A DNA stretch of 64,000 nucleotides from Bacteroidales bacterium (GTDB taxonomy: Bacteria > Bacteroidota > Bacteroidia > Bacteroidales > 4484-276), in contig JACZJL010000085.1 in NCBI GenBank assembly GCA_014860585.1, forward strand, positions 20,988 to 84,987, given 5' to 3'. A program made the position numbers and the translations under genes. Positions within the stretch are counted from its first letter, which is position 1; every line of letters starts with the position of its first letter. The notes under the pieces are model-generated. The model saw only the letters and a list, made by a program, of their open reading frames with translations, searched no databases and had not been told where the DNA came from. Shown in pieces: positions 1 to 8,821 of the stretch.

Positions 1-76
1 TTTTATGACCAAAACTCAATATATTGAGTTTGAACATGGGCTTCCAGAAGATACCGGAAGCCCATGTTCTATACTC

Positions 77-1993
77 TTATTTAACAATCATCTTCCTGGT
101 AATGGTCTCGCTGCCATTTGAAACGGAGTAAAAATATACACCTGAAGTAAGCCCTGAAGCATCAAACCTCAGATTGTGGCTACCGGCATTCACTGATTTT
201 GCAGGTAGTTCAAATACTTTTTGGCCGGTCATGTTAAAAACTTCCACACTTACAGTAGCCGGATTTGTCACTTCAACAATGATGTCAGTTACCCCACTGG
301 TTGGGTTGGGATAGCTTTGAGAAACTGTGAGTGCCCTCGCATCTGCCTGAGGTTCGTCAATCCCGATGGTGTAATCCATCTTATTGTGAATGATCAGGTT
401 AATCAATGGTTCAACTTGCATATCGTCATCGATCAGGTACAATCCGGGTGAGTTGTCAGCATTATAGATCAGATGGAAGACTCCATCTTCAGTTGTATTT
501 GCTGCTACAAGCGGCCACAGGCATTCATCATACAAATGAAAAATATTACCGGTCTGAAGATCAGTAAATCCACCCCAGGTCTGACCGAGGTCGTAAGAAA
601 ATCTGGTCCAAATATGCTTGTAGTTGTACATTCCATCTGCAGTGATAAATGTTTCGGTTGTTGACGAATAAGCCAATGCGATCATATTGCCATGAATAGC
701 AATGGAAGGCATGGTAGAAATTCCCAGCGAACGGTAAACTGCGAAAGGTGTTTCAGCAGTACCTTCATAGTCAAAAACAAGACCGCTGTTATTTACATCC
801 TGGGTCCAGCCAATCAACATTCCCAACGATTCAAGGTACTCTGGCATCATGGTGTGGTGAACATTTGGAGCATCAGGAATTTGTCCCATACTTTCGTTCC
901 AGTAACCGATACCATCGGTAAAAGGCCAGTAGGAATAGCTCCCCGGTGCAGGCGGGGCAGCTGCCAGACGTGCAACACGTCCAAGACCGAATACAATGTG
1001 AACCATTCCATTGTCGTCGATGGCAAGATTTCCTGAATAGTCAACGGCATACAAGGTGTCGGGCATGAGGGTGGTGTTAAAGTCAAAAAATGGATAGGGA
1101 TGCTCCCAGATCATAATTTTTTCCCAATTTTCTCCATTATCAGTGGATTTTAGTATGAACATATCGGCAAAAGCATCGGTGTAAAGCATGGCAACAGTAT
1201 TGCCTTTTGATGCAAGCACATAAGCATCTGCCCTGATATCAGTGTAACTGTCAGATCCTAATCCGGGTAAAATCTCATCTTCAGGAAACCATGTTACACC
1301 GCCGTCTTCCGAGCGAGAGTAAAGCAATGCATTGTCCTGTCCCTGATAAAGATTGTATGAACTATAAAAAAGGTGAATGATCTCGTTGTTTTCGCCAGTT
1401 GTGGCCAAACGAGGCCAGGTTGGTTCAACGGTACCGCCAGGTCCGGGGTAATTAACGCGCTCCCATGCATCAACACCTTTATTTTCACGCTTGTAAATCG
1501 TTAGGATGTAAGGAGCACCCATAGTGTGAGCCACTACCATTTCTCCGTTTGGTCCCCAGGGAGCTATGCTTGGCCATCCGGTAGCCACATTCTCAATTCT
1601 GGCTGTAGGTTTGGGACCCCATGTGGATCCGTCGAAATAGTTGTAACCTGTACCTCTGTCACTCCAGTTGGATGAAATCATACCCCTGGTAGCAGTTGCA
1701 GCCATAGTTCCATCTTCCCAAACCCAAAAACGATTACCGATAGAAGAGTTTGTTTGAAGGTCATACGCTGTTTCCATGAGTTCGGTTTCCACCCCTGCCA
1801 GCGAAGCATCCTTCAATGATGGAGCAGTGGCAAAGTTGAAATTCACAATGGGTACCAATGGTTCCTTTAACTGCGAATATTTTCTCTCTACTGATTTGTT
1901 GGCCACCTCTTTTGAGAAAGGTACTCGTTTTTGCTGTGCAACACTCATTAGTGCAAAGCAAACTGTAAATGCTAAAAGTAAAATTTTCTTCAT
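77..1993 (-). CDS. Secreted BNR/sialidase-like protein with T9SS type A sorting domain
   Basis: The 638-aa product starts with a clear signal peptide (MKKILLLAFTVCFALMSVAQ). It carries at least three Asp-box (BNR) motifs of the S-x-D-x-G-x-x-W type, seen as SEDGGVTW, STDNGENW and SYDLGQTW, which suggest a beta-propeller like those of sialidases and other glycan-active proteins. Residues about 559-638 form a T9SS type A sorting domain, starting at the YPNPTSG motif and ending in a basic Lys-Met-Ile-Val-Lys tail. The protein should therefore cross the outer membrane by T9SS and be anchored or released at the surface. I see no catalytic sialidase residues I would trust, so the substrate is unknown. 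It stands alone, divergent from dnaE, with its own promoter-like sequence just upstream. Confidence 0.85.
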   Translation of the reverse strand: MKKILLLAFTVCFALMSVAQQKRVPFSKEVANKSVERKYSQLKEPLVPIVNFNFATAPSLKDASLAGVETELMETAYDLQTNSSIGNRFWVWEDGTMAATATRGMISSNWSDRGTGYNYFDGSTWGPKPTARIENVATGWPSIAPWGPNGEMVVAHTMGAPYILTIYKRENKGVDAWERVNYPGPGGTVEPTWPRLATTGENNEIIHLFYSSYNLYQGQDNALLYSRSEDGGVTWFPEDEILPGLGSDSYTDIRADAYVLASKGNTVAMLYTDAFADMFILKSTDNGENWEKIMIWEHPYPFFDFNTTLMPDTLYAVDYSGNLAIDDNGMVHIVFGLGRVARLAAAPPAPGSYSYWPFTDGIGYWNESMGQIPDAPNVHHTMMPEYLESLGMLIGWTQDVNNSGLVFDYEGTAETPFAVYRSLGISTMPSIAIHGNMIALAYSSTTETFITADGMYNYKHIWTRFSYDLGQTWGGFTDLQTGNIFHLYDECLWPLVAANTTEDGVFHLIYNADNSPGLYLIDDDMQVEPLINLIIHNKMDYTIGIDEPQADARALTVSQSYPNPTSGVTDIIVEVTNPATVSVEVFNMTGQKVFELPAKSVNAGSHNLRFDASGLTSGVYFYSVSNGSETITRKMIVK

Positions 1994-2041
1994 GACATCT
2001 TTGAATTTTAATGATTAAAATACTGATTTTTCAAATTTGGG

Positions 2042-2069
2042 CAAAGATAAAGAAAAATTGTAAGGCCAA
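2042..2069 (-). promoter_or_regulatory. Bacteroidota-type promoter for the BNR/T9SS gene
   Basis: On the minus strand TATCTTTG (complement of 2042-2049) matches the -7 consensus TAnnTTTG. A TTG at 2067-2069 lies 17 bp further upstream as the -33 element. The start codon at 1993 would have a leader of roughly 40 nt. Confidence 0.5.
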
Positions 2070-2350
2070 TTGAACAGCATAAAATTTCTACTTAGCACAA
2101 AAATAGTTTCATTTTTTGGTCAAACCATGTGTCAATCAAGTAAAAGGTTAGAAACATTAAGTTATCGGATTTAAAAAATCAATCATTAATTTATCGTGCT
2201 CAATTCTCTGTTTCAGCCCAGGCATCCGTCCTCTTTAAGGCTTCTTACTACAGTGTCTTTTATTTACATTTGTTCTTAAACCACATAATATCAATAATTT
2301 AGTATTTATTAAACTTATTAACAAACACAGCCCGACCGTTTGGTTTTGCC

Positions 2351-2358
2351 TAATTTTG
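2351..2358 (+). promoter_or_regulatory. -7 element for dnaE
   Basis: TAATTTTG matches the Bacteroidota -7 consensus TAnnTTTG, about 43 bp before the dnaE ATG. I do not see a well-placed -33 TTG, so this is a partial match. Confidence 0.35.
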
Positions 2359-2400
2359 CCCTCAGTTTAATTTTCATATTGATCAAACCATTTTGCGACA

Positions 2401-5400
2401 ATGTATTTAATCTTCGATACCGAAACCACCGGCCTTCCCCGTGATCATAAAGCACCATTAACCGATTTCCTGAACTGGCCCCGGATGGTACAACTAGCCT
2501 GGCAAATTCATGATTTTGAAGGAATTCTGATTGAAACCGTGAATTTTATCATCCGTCCCGACGGGTTTACGATTCCTTTTAATGCGGAGAAGATTCACGG
2601 CATTTCGACGCAAATGGCCATGGAGCGTGGCACTCCTTTAGATGAAGTCCTTGGAAAATTTGAAGAGGCAGTTCAAAAATGCTCGCACATTGCCGGCCAC
2701 AACATCGAATTTGACCTGAACATTGCCGGTTCTGAATTTCTGCGCAATGGACGCGCCAATCCCTTCGAAGGTAAAAATATTGTGGATTCAATGCATGAAT
2801 CGGTGCAATATTGTGCACTTTCGGGTGGTCGGGGTGGGGGATTGAAATACCCGACATTGGAGGAACTGTACCAGAAATTGTTTAATGAGAAGTTTTCAGA
2901 AGCGCATAATGCGTCTGCCGATGTTGCTGCCACAGCCCGGTGCTTTCTCGAGTTGATCCGGATTGGGGTCATTGCCCAAAAACAACTCAAAATTGATGTG
3001 GAAATCATCAGTGCGTTCAAATCAAAAAACCCCGGAGAGATACAACCTTTCGCCCAGCAATCTGAAAGCAACAGGCGCCTGAGTGAGGAATTGGCCAAAA
3101 TTGAGCAGTCGAAGCAGGATTCAGGGATAAATCAGGATAGTAGTAAAGGTACTGATGTGCAACATTTTACCCATTTGCATGTCCATTCCCATTTTTCGGT
3201 ACTTGAAGCCACACCTGCACCTGAAAACTTGATTGCAAAAGCCATTTCATTCGGGATGCATGCCCTTGCATTGACCGATCATGGGAATCTCTTCGGGGCT
3301 TTTGGGTTTAATATGGAAGCCATTGAAAAAGGGATCAAACCGATCATTGGTTGTGAGTTTTTTATGGTTGAAGATCATACGAAACTCAAGTTTACCAAGG
3401 ATAACCCCGATCGTCGTACCAACCAGGTGCTGCTTGCAAAGAACCTGAACGGTTACAGAAATCTCTCGAAGTTGTCTTCGATGGGCTGGATTGAAGGATA
3501 TTACGACGAGCGCCCGAGAATCGACAAAGCGTTGCTTGTAAAGTATAAGGATGACCTGATTGCATTGTCAGGAGGGATTTACTCCGAAATCAATGACCTG
3601 ATCCTTAATGTAGGCGAGCACCAGGCTGAAGAAGCTTTCCTATGGTGGAAAGAGCAATTCGGGGATGATTTTTATGTACAGATCAACCGGCACAACCTGC
3701 CAGAAGAAGACCGTGCAAATGCGGTTTTACTGCAGTTGGCAAGGAAACATGATGTAAAAATTGTGGCAGCCAACAATGTGTACTACATCGAAAAAGAAGA
3801 TGCTGACCTGCATGACAGCCTTTTATGCATTAAAAATGGCGAATACCAGTCAACTCCGAAAGGCTGGGGGCGTGGCAGGCGGTATGGCTTTCCCAATGAT
3901 GAATTTTACCTTAAGACCAAAGAAGAGATGCTTACACTCTTTGCCGATCATCCCGAAGCGTTGAGCAACACACAGGAAATCGTGGATAAGGTGGAAACTT
4001 ACAAACTAAGCCGCGACGCCATGATGCCGCACTTTACCCTTCCCGAAGGTTTTGATGATCCTAACGACTACCTCCGACACATCACTTACCGTGGCGCCGG
4101 AGAGTTATATCACGACATTACCGGTGACATCAGAGAAAGGATAGAATACGAGTTAGTAACGATAAAAAAAATGGGCTATCCGGACTATTTTCTCATAGTT
4201 GAGGATCTCCTTCGTGAAGCGAGAAAAATGGGTGTCTGGGTTGGGCCGGGACGAGGTTCTGCTGCCGGTTCTGTCGTGGCCTATTGCCTGCGCATTACCA
4301 ACATAGACCCCCTGGAATATGGATTATTATTCGAGCGCTTTCTCAATCCCGATCGTATTTCACTGCCCGATATTGATATCGATTTTGATGAAGATGGCAG
4401 AGACAGGATTTTAAAATGGGTAGCTGATAAATACGGTCATCAGCGCGTAGCGCACATTATCACTTTCGGAAAAATGGCGCCAAAGATGGCTATTCGTGAT
4501 GTAGCCAGGGTAAAGCAACTTCCGTTGCACGAAGCCAACCGTCTTTCAAAAATGATTCCTGCAAAACCCGGGGTAACCTTCCCGGATGCTTATAAACTTG
4601 TTAAAGAACTTGGCCAGGAAAAGAATTCAGCCAATCCTTTGATTAAAAATACACTCAACGTTGCCGAAAAACTCGAAGGAACAGTGAGAAACATAGGTAC
4701 ACATGCGTGCGGAATCATCATCAGTAAAGACGACCTGACGGAACACATCCCGGTGAGTATTGCAAAAGATACTGACCTGCTGGTTACCCAGTTCGACGGC
4801 ATTCATGCAGAAAAAGCCGGTATGCTGAAAATGGATTTCCTCGGATTAAAAACCCTTTCGATCATCAAAGATGCGGTGGAACTCATCAAAAAATCCCGCG
4901 GAATTGATATCGATATCGACGCTATACCACACGATGATGAGGCGACATACAACCTTTACAGCCGGGGCGACACAACAGCCATTTTTCAGTTTGAGTCGGA
5001 CGGAATGAAGAAAAACCTGCGCAAACTCAAGCCCAACCGGTTTGAAGACCTGATTGCCATGAATGCCCTATACCGTCCGGGACCTATGGAGTATATCCCA
5101 AACTACATCGCCCGGAAGCATGGTAAAGAAAAGGTGGAATACGACATTCCGGAAATGGAAGATATTTTGAAAGAGACTTACGGGATCACCATTTACCAGG
5201 AACAGGTGATGAAGCTTTCGCAGGTACTGGCTAACTTTAGCGGTGGTGATGCCGATAACCTGAGGAAAGCCATGGGGAAGAAAATCGAAAAAATGCTGAA
5301 GGATTTGAAACCCAAATTTATGACCGGCGCCAAAAGCAACAATCATAATCCTGATAAGCTGAAGAAAATCTGGGATGACTGGCTGAAATTTGCCAATTAT

Positions 5401-6645
5401 GCATTCAATAAATCCCACGCCACCTGCTATGCTTACCTCTCTTACCGCATGGCCTATCTTAAAGCCAACTACCCGGCTGAGTTCATGGCAGCTGTGCTTA
5501 GCCGCAACCTGAGCGACATCACCAAGATTACTTTTTTCATTGATGAAGTCAAGCAGATGGGTATCAATGTGTTGAAGCCGGATGTGAATGAGTCGGATTT
5601 AAAATTTATCGTCAATAAAAGAGGCGACATCCGTTTCGGAATGGGCGCCATAAAGGGCATGGGCACATCAGTAGCCGAGGCCATCATCGACGAACGCAAC
5701 GCGAATGGACCTTTCAGCAGCATTTTCGATTTCGCACAGCGCATTAACCTTAAGGTGGTAAACAAACGTAGTTTTGAGGCGCTCGCTATGGCCGGCGCCT
5801 TCGACTCGTTCGAAAACCTGCACCGTGCACAACTGTTTCATCGCGACAATACCGAAGATTCGATTTTTATCGAGAAACTGATCCGCTACGCCCAGAAGTT
5901 CCAGGAACAGAAAAATTCCCCCCAGGTGTCCCTTTTTGGCGAAATGACAGAAATCACGATCGAAGATCCAAAGTTGCCCGAGTCTAAGCCCTGGTCAAAC
6001 ATCGAGCAGCTAAAAAATGAAAAAGAGGTCACCGGCTTTTACATCACCGGCCATCCACTGGATGATTATAAACTGGAGATGAAGCATTTTACGAATTGTA
6101 CCATTGCCGATTTTAAAGAAAACCTGCAAAAGTATTCTGGCAGGGCACTCGCCTTTGGCGGTATGGTGATATCCACCTCTCACCGGGTAACCAAGGAAGG
6201 TAAACCCTGGGGACTGTTCACGATCGAGGATTTTGACAGCACATACGAAATCAGGCTCTTTTCGGAAGATTATCTCAAATATAAAAACTACCTGATGGAC
6301 GGGTTCTTCCTGCTCATCTCTGCACAAATCCAAAAGAGATACAAAGCCGATGATGAATTCGAATTAAGAATCATTGACCTCCAGCTACTTCAGGATGTTA
6401 TCGAGAAACGTGTAAAAAACATTAAACTTCTGATCAATATTGAAGATCTCAACCCTGATCTGGTTGACAGCATTTTCGACCAGGCCGGAAAACATAAAGG
6501 AAATTGCAAGCTTCATTTTCAGGTGATAGATGCTGCTGAAAAATTGCGGTTGAACTTCAACAATGGGGCGATAAGTGTGAGCCCCGCAACCTTCCTGAAG
6601 TGGATAGCGAAAACAAGCGATGTGGATTATGTGTTGGAGAAATAA
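2401..6645 (+). CDS. dnaE: DNA polymerase III alpha subunit with N-terminal DnaQ-like exonuclease
   Basis: This is the replicative polymerase catalytic subunit, 1414 aa. Residues 1-185 are a DEDDh 3'-5' exonuclease: D6-x-E8 in DTETTG, D105 in HNIEFD, then H169 and D174. A PHP domain begins near residue 256 (H258, H260, H262). The polymerase core has the catalytic PDIDID motif (D657, D659) and a third aspartate at D812 in MDFLGLKTL. A likely sliding-clamp-binding motif, QVSLF, is at 1175-1179, and a C-terminal OB-fold region follows. The usual DnaE is about 1150-1250 aa; the extra length is the exonuclease. Proofreading is thus carried in cis, in a different order from PolC, where the exonuclease is inserted within PHP. 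The ATG at 2401 fits the start of the exonuclease fold. The gene converges on the MEMO-AMMECR1 gene. Confidence 0.95.
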   Translation: MYLIFDTETTGLPRDHKAPLTDFLNWPRMVQLAWQIHDFEGILIETVNFIIRPDGFTIPFNAEKIHGISTQMAMERGTPLDEVLGKFEEAVQKCSHIAGHNIEFDLNIAGSEFLRNGRANPFEGKNIVDSMHESVQYCALSGGRGGGLKYPTLEELYQKLFNEKFSEAHNASADVAATARCFLELIRIGVIAQKQLKIDVEIISAFKSKNPGEIQPFAQQSESNRRLSEELAKIEQSKQDSGINQDSSKGTDVQHFTHLHVHSHFSVLEATPAPENLIAKAISFGMHALALTDHGNLFGAFGFNMEAIEKGIKPIIGCEFFMVEDHTKLKFTKDNPDRRTNQVLLAKNLNGYRNLSKLSSMGWIEGYYDERPRIDKALLVKYKDDLIALSGGIYSEINDLILNVGEHQAEEAFLWWKEQFGDDFYVQINRHNLPEEDRANAVLLQLARKHDVKIVAANNVYYIEKEDADLHDSLLCIKNGEYQSTPKGWGRGRRYGFPNDEFYLKTKEEMLTLFADHPEALSNTQEIVDKVETYKLSRDAMMPHFTLPEGFDDPNDYLRHITYRGAGELYHDITGDIRERIEYELVTIKKMGYPDYFLIVEDLLREARKMGVWVGPGRGSAAGSVVAYCLRITNIDPLEYGLLFERFLNPDRISLPDIDIDFDEDGRDRILKWVADKYGHQRVAHIITFGKMAPKMAIRDVARVKQLPLHEANRLSKMIPAKPGVTFPDAYKLVKELGQEKNSANPLIKNTLNVAEKLEGTVRNIGTHACGIIISKDDLTEHIPVSIAKDTDLLVTQFDGIHAEKAGMLKMDFLGLKTLSIIKDAVELIKKSRGIDIDIDAIPHDDEATYNLYSRGDTTAIFQFESDGMKKNLRKLKPNRFEDLIAMNALYRPGPMEYIPNYIARKHGKEKVEYDIPEMEDILKETYGITIYQEQVMKLSQVLANFSGGDADNLRKAMGKKIEKMLKDLKPKFMTGAKSNNHNPDKLKKIWDDWLKFANYAFNKSHATCYAYLSYRMAYLKANYPAEFMAAVLSRNLSDITKITFFIDEVKQMGINVLKPDVNESDLKFIVNKRGDIRFGMGAIKGMGTSVAEAIIDERNANGPFSSIFDFAQRINLKVVNKRSFEALAMAGAFDSFENLHRAQLFHRDNTEDSIFIEKLIRYAQKFQEQKNSPQVSLFGEMTEITIEDPKLPESKPWSNIEQLKNEKEVTGFYITGHPLDDYKLEMKHFTNCTIADFKENLQKYSGRALAFGGMVISTSHRVTKEGKPWGLFTIEDFDSTYEIRLFSEDYLKYKNYLMDGFFLLISAQIQKRYKADDEFELRIIDLQLLQDVIEKRVKNIKLLINIEDLNPDLVDSIFDQAGKHKGNCKLHFQVIDAAEKLRLNFNNGAISVSPATFLKWIAKTSDVDYVLEK

Positions 6646-6664
6646 TTCGGGTCAACAAAAATCC

Positions 6665-6699
6665 CCCTGATGTTAAAATTCACTTTCAGGGTGTTTTTT
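6665..6699 (+). terminator. Possible weak intrinsic terminator after dnaE
   Basis: CCCTGA (6665-6670) can pair with TCAGGG (6686-6691), followed by a run of six T at 6694-6699. The stem is short, so this is tentative. Confidence 0.3.
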
Positions 6700-6709
6700 C
6701 GCAATCACT

Positions 6710-6779
6710 AATAAGACCTGCCAGAAAACCCCCTGAATTTGATTTTCAACATGAAGCGTTTTCTGGCAGGTACTAATTA
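6710..6779. repeat. Short dispersed element with terminal inverted repeats (copy 1)
   Basis: A perfect 13-bp inverted repeat, CCTGCCAGAAAAC (6717-6729) and GTTTTCTGGCAGG (6758-6770), surrounds 28 bp. The outer flank ...TACTAATTA on the right and an imperfect CTAATAAG on the left match the ends of a second, longer element at 50321-50475, including the internal GATTTTCAAC. It lies in the dnaE/MEMO-AMMECR1 convergent junction and its right end covers the stop codon of the latter gene. It could also act as a bidirectional terminator hairpin. Confidence 0.6.
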
Positions 6780-8252
6780 AGAAAATTCACTTCCGAAAAC
6801 AATGGCTTCGTAAATATAAATCTCGGCATTTTTCCATCCATCCCATCCAATATGAGCTTTGTCGCGTGCACAATGACCCAGAAATTCCTCGCGGCTCCAG
6901 TTGTTTTTGGCAGCCACCTGGGGTAAAAAAGTTCCGCTATTGAAGCCTTTTTTGATGTAAATACCGTGCTTCCCTGGTTCAATTTTACCAATGGAATCAA
7001 TTTTTTCTAAAGGTGTTAACACCGAAAGTTCTATTGCCAGTTGGTCAAGTTCATCCATTGTGACCGGATGAAATCTGGAATCGCCGGTGGCAGCAGAAAC
7101 AGCCATCTCTTCCACTAATTTAAAAAGCGGTTCTTTACCGTCAAAACGCCCAATGCATCCACGCAACGCTCCATCAACATACACTGAAACAAAAACCCCT
7201 AGTTCAGCTAACAGGGCTTTTGAAAGATTTTTTGGCTCAATTTGTAAAATTTCAGTAACGCCAACCTTGCTTTTAATTGCATTCATGGCGAATGAGATCA
7301 GGCTGTTTTTGTCCTCATCTGAGAATAGAATTTCGGTATTGCTCAGCTTTTCATTTTCATAAACCGCCATGGCCCAGTACCCCACCACGTGATCCATACT
7401 ACCATAGCGGGAATCACCGGAATTTTTGTAATCAATCGGTTTTATCACAATGGAAGAATTATGCTCTGTAATGTACAGCAAAGTCAGCATAGATGACCAT
7501 CCGCACATAGCTGTCGAGAGGCCGTGAATATTCCTGCTTTCGATCTTTTTGATGGTTTCAAGAAAATTTTCAGCGGAGTTTAAGGCAATAGCTTCTGCGG
7601 TCATCCTATCGACCTCCATGGCTTGTTCATACGCGGGGTAATGTGAAAAATCGCTGCTGATTACAAAAAGATTTCCTGGGTTAAAAAACGGTTTCAGTGT
7701 TTCAGAAATCTTTTGAATGGTGGCTATTGACTGGGTTGCAATGATAATTGGAACAATCCGGAAATCGGATTCCAGGTGGTATTGTAAAAACGGCAACTGC
7801 ACTTCGAGGCCATGCTCTTTGGTGTGGGCTTCAGGTCGAAACTCAAACACATCAGAGGTTTTGATGAATTGGTTGGCCAGTTCAAGATCAACCCTGACCT
7901 TGCCGAGTGGAGTGACATAATCACCCTGGTTGTAAACAGAAGCGCCATCAAACCATGTCCTGTGGCTGGAGCCAATTAAAAAGATCCGGTCATATTTCGC
8001 TCCGGGTTCTATTTGATTATAAGCTGTAGCTGCAACCTGGCCTGAAAACACATAACCGGCATGAGGTGAAACCAGCGCCAGAATCTTTCCCTGCTTTCGT
8101 GGTAAGGCAAGGGCAAACATTTTTTTTAGCTCAGCATTAAGTTCGCCAGCATTGCCAGGATAAAACTGTCCGGCGACACATGGCTGCCTGTCAGTGAATC
8201 CTGAATCATCAGAGGAGTTGCCTTCTTTTCCCGAAAAAAATTTATTTAACAT
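6777..8252 (-). CDS. MEMO family / AMMECR1 domain fusion protein (AmmeMemoRadiSam B and A)
   Basis: Residues about 24-290 are a MEMO domain (related to extradiol dioxygenases). They keep the conserved histidines H64 (SPHAGYVFSG), H97 (GSSHRTW), H147 (EHGLEVQLPF) and H204 (SSDFSHYP) and a cysteine C250 (AMCGW) in the metal-site region. Residues about 310-485 are an AMMECR1 domain with the hallmark LRGCIG at 363-368. In many prokaryotes these two proteins and a radical SAM partner form the so-called AmmeMemoRadiSam set, whose biochemical role in bacteria is unsettled. Here the first two are joined in one 491-aa chain and no radical SAM gene is adjacent. There is no signal peptide, so it should be cytosolic. 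Confidence 0.88.
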   Translation of the reverse strand: MLNKFFSGKEGNSSDDSGFTDRQPCVAGQFYPGNAGELNAELKKMFALALPRKQGKILALVSPHAGYVFSGQVAATAYNQIEPGAKYDRIFLIGSSHRTWFDGASVYNQGDYVTPLGKVRVDLELANQFIKTSDVFEFRPEAHTKEHGLEVQLPFLQYHLESDFRIVPIIIATQSIATIQKISETLKPFFNPGNLFVISSDFSHYPAYEQAMEVDRMTAEAIALNSAENFLETIKKIESRNIHGLSTAMCGWSSMLTLLYITEHNSSIVIKPIDYKNSGDSRYGSMDHVVGYWAMAVYENEKLSNTEILFSDEDKNSLISFAMNAIKSKVGVTEILQIEPKNLSKALLAELGVFVSVYVDGALRGCIGRFDGKEPLFKLVEEMAVSAATGDSRFHPVTMDELDQLAIELSVLTPLEKIDSIGKIEPGKHGIYIKKGFNSGTFLPQVAAKNNWSREEFLGHCARDKAHIGWDGWKNAEIYIYEAIVFGSEFS

Positions 8253-8293
8253 AACGTTTCAATCAGGGGATAAAGAAATTTTTACCCTGAGAG

Positions 8294-8301
8294 CAAATGT
8301 A
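8294..8301 (-). promoter_or_regulatory. -7 element for the MEMO-AMMECR1 gene
   Basis: The complement reads TACATTTG, a full match to TAnnTTTG, 42 bp upstream of the ATG at 8252. No clear -33 TTG is seen. Confidence 0.4.
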
Positions 8302-8399
8302 CTCATTTTTGGGGAAGAAAAACTTACTTTTGTTAATGAAAGTGGTGGAGAAACTTTTAGTATTTTATTTTCCAATTTCTTGTTTTTTTGGCAGAATAT

Positions 8400-8493
8400 T
8401 TCGCGCAAAGTTCGCAAAGCTTGGTTATTCAAAGCACGCAAAGAATTGCAACTTTGCGGTGTTTGCGTGTTTTAGCTTAGCGGTGTTTGCGTG
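8400..8493. repeat. Degenerate palindromic repeat with CGCAAAG/CTTTGCG motifs
   Basis: The left half holds CGCAAAGTTCGCAAAG; the right half holds the complementary-type CTTTGCGGTGTTTGCG. A 14-bp direct repeat, GCGGTGTTTGCGTG, occurs at 8456-8469 and 8480-8493 with a 24-bp period. It looks like a dispersed non-coding Bacteroidota repeat. The rest of the 308-bp gap (8253-8560) holds only a -7 element. Confidence 0.4.
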
Positions 8494-8560
8494 AAACTTT
8501 TCTGGTTTATCCAGTTTAGGGATTTAATTCAAAGATCCACAAACCTGAAACCAATGGGTT

Positions 8561-8821
8561 TTACTTGCTCCCTTCGCCGGTTTCAGCAGGTTTTCTTTTT
8601 TTGAACATGTCCGAGATCAGGTAGCCGACCAATGCTCCCCATAAAATGGTCAGGTAAGGATTGGAAGTAAGGGGGCACCCGCCTGTGGTGCAAACCACCT
8701 GGGTATAATAAATGTAACCCCCTATTGCTCCGGATAGAATGCCAATCAGGGTGGAGAGCGGAATATATTTGAAAATCCCGGAATTTAACCGGCTGTTTTT
8801 ATTCGATGTTTGATCAGTCAT
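8561..8821 (-). CDS. DUF6132 family small membrane protein
   Basis: The product is 86 aa from the ATG at 8821. It has two hydrophobic segments, PLSTLIGILSGAIGGYIYY and PYLTILWGALVGYLI, joined by a cysteine-containing loop (CTTGGCPLTSNP) that is the recognisable mark of DUF6132. A basic, hydrophilic C-terminus follows. The start chosen overlaps the thioredoxin stop (ATGACTGA), which suggests translational coupling. A TTG at 8842 would give 93 aa but is less likely. Function is unknown. Its pairing with a thioredoxin and the CxxxxC-like loop suggest a redox or metal-related envelope role, which is an inference. Confidence 0.75.
   Translation of the reverse strand: MTDQTSNKNSRLNSGIFKYIPLSTLIGILSGAIGGYIYYTQVVCTTGGCPLTSNPYLTILWGALVGYLISDMFKKRKPAETGEGSK

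Larger units (their letters stand above)
1994..2400. other. Divergent intergenic region between the BNR gene and dnaE
   Basis: This stretch of about 400 bp is AT-rich and holds promoter-like elements for both flanking genes. I see no reading frame, RNA gene or strong hairpin in it. Confidence 0.6.

Noticed and set aside
1761..2018. Small frames on either strand at the start of the BNR gene
   Set aside because: They overlap the signal peptide region of a well-supported secreted protein and have no features of their own.
8194..8475. 93-aa plus-strand frame upstream of the MEMO-AMMECR1 gene
   Set aside because: It overlaps the start of that gene in antisense and runs through the repeat region; the sequence shows no family features.
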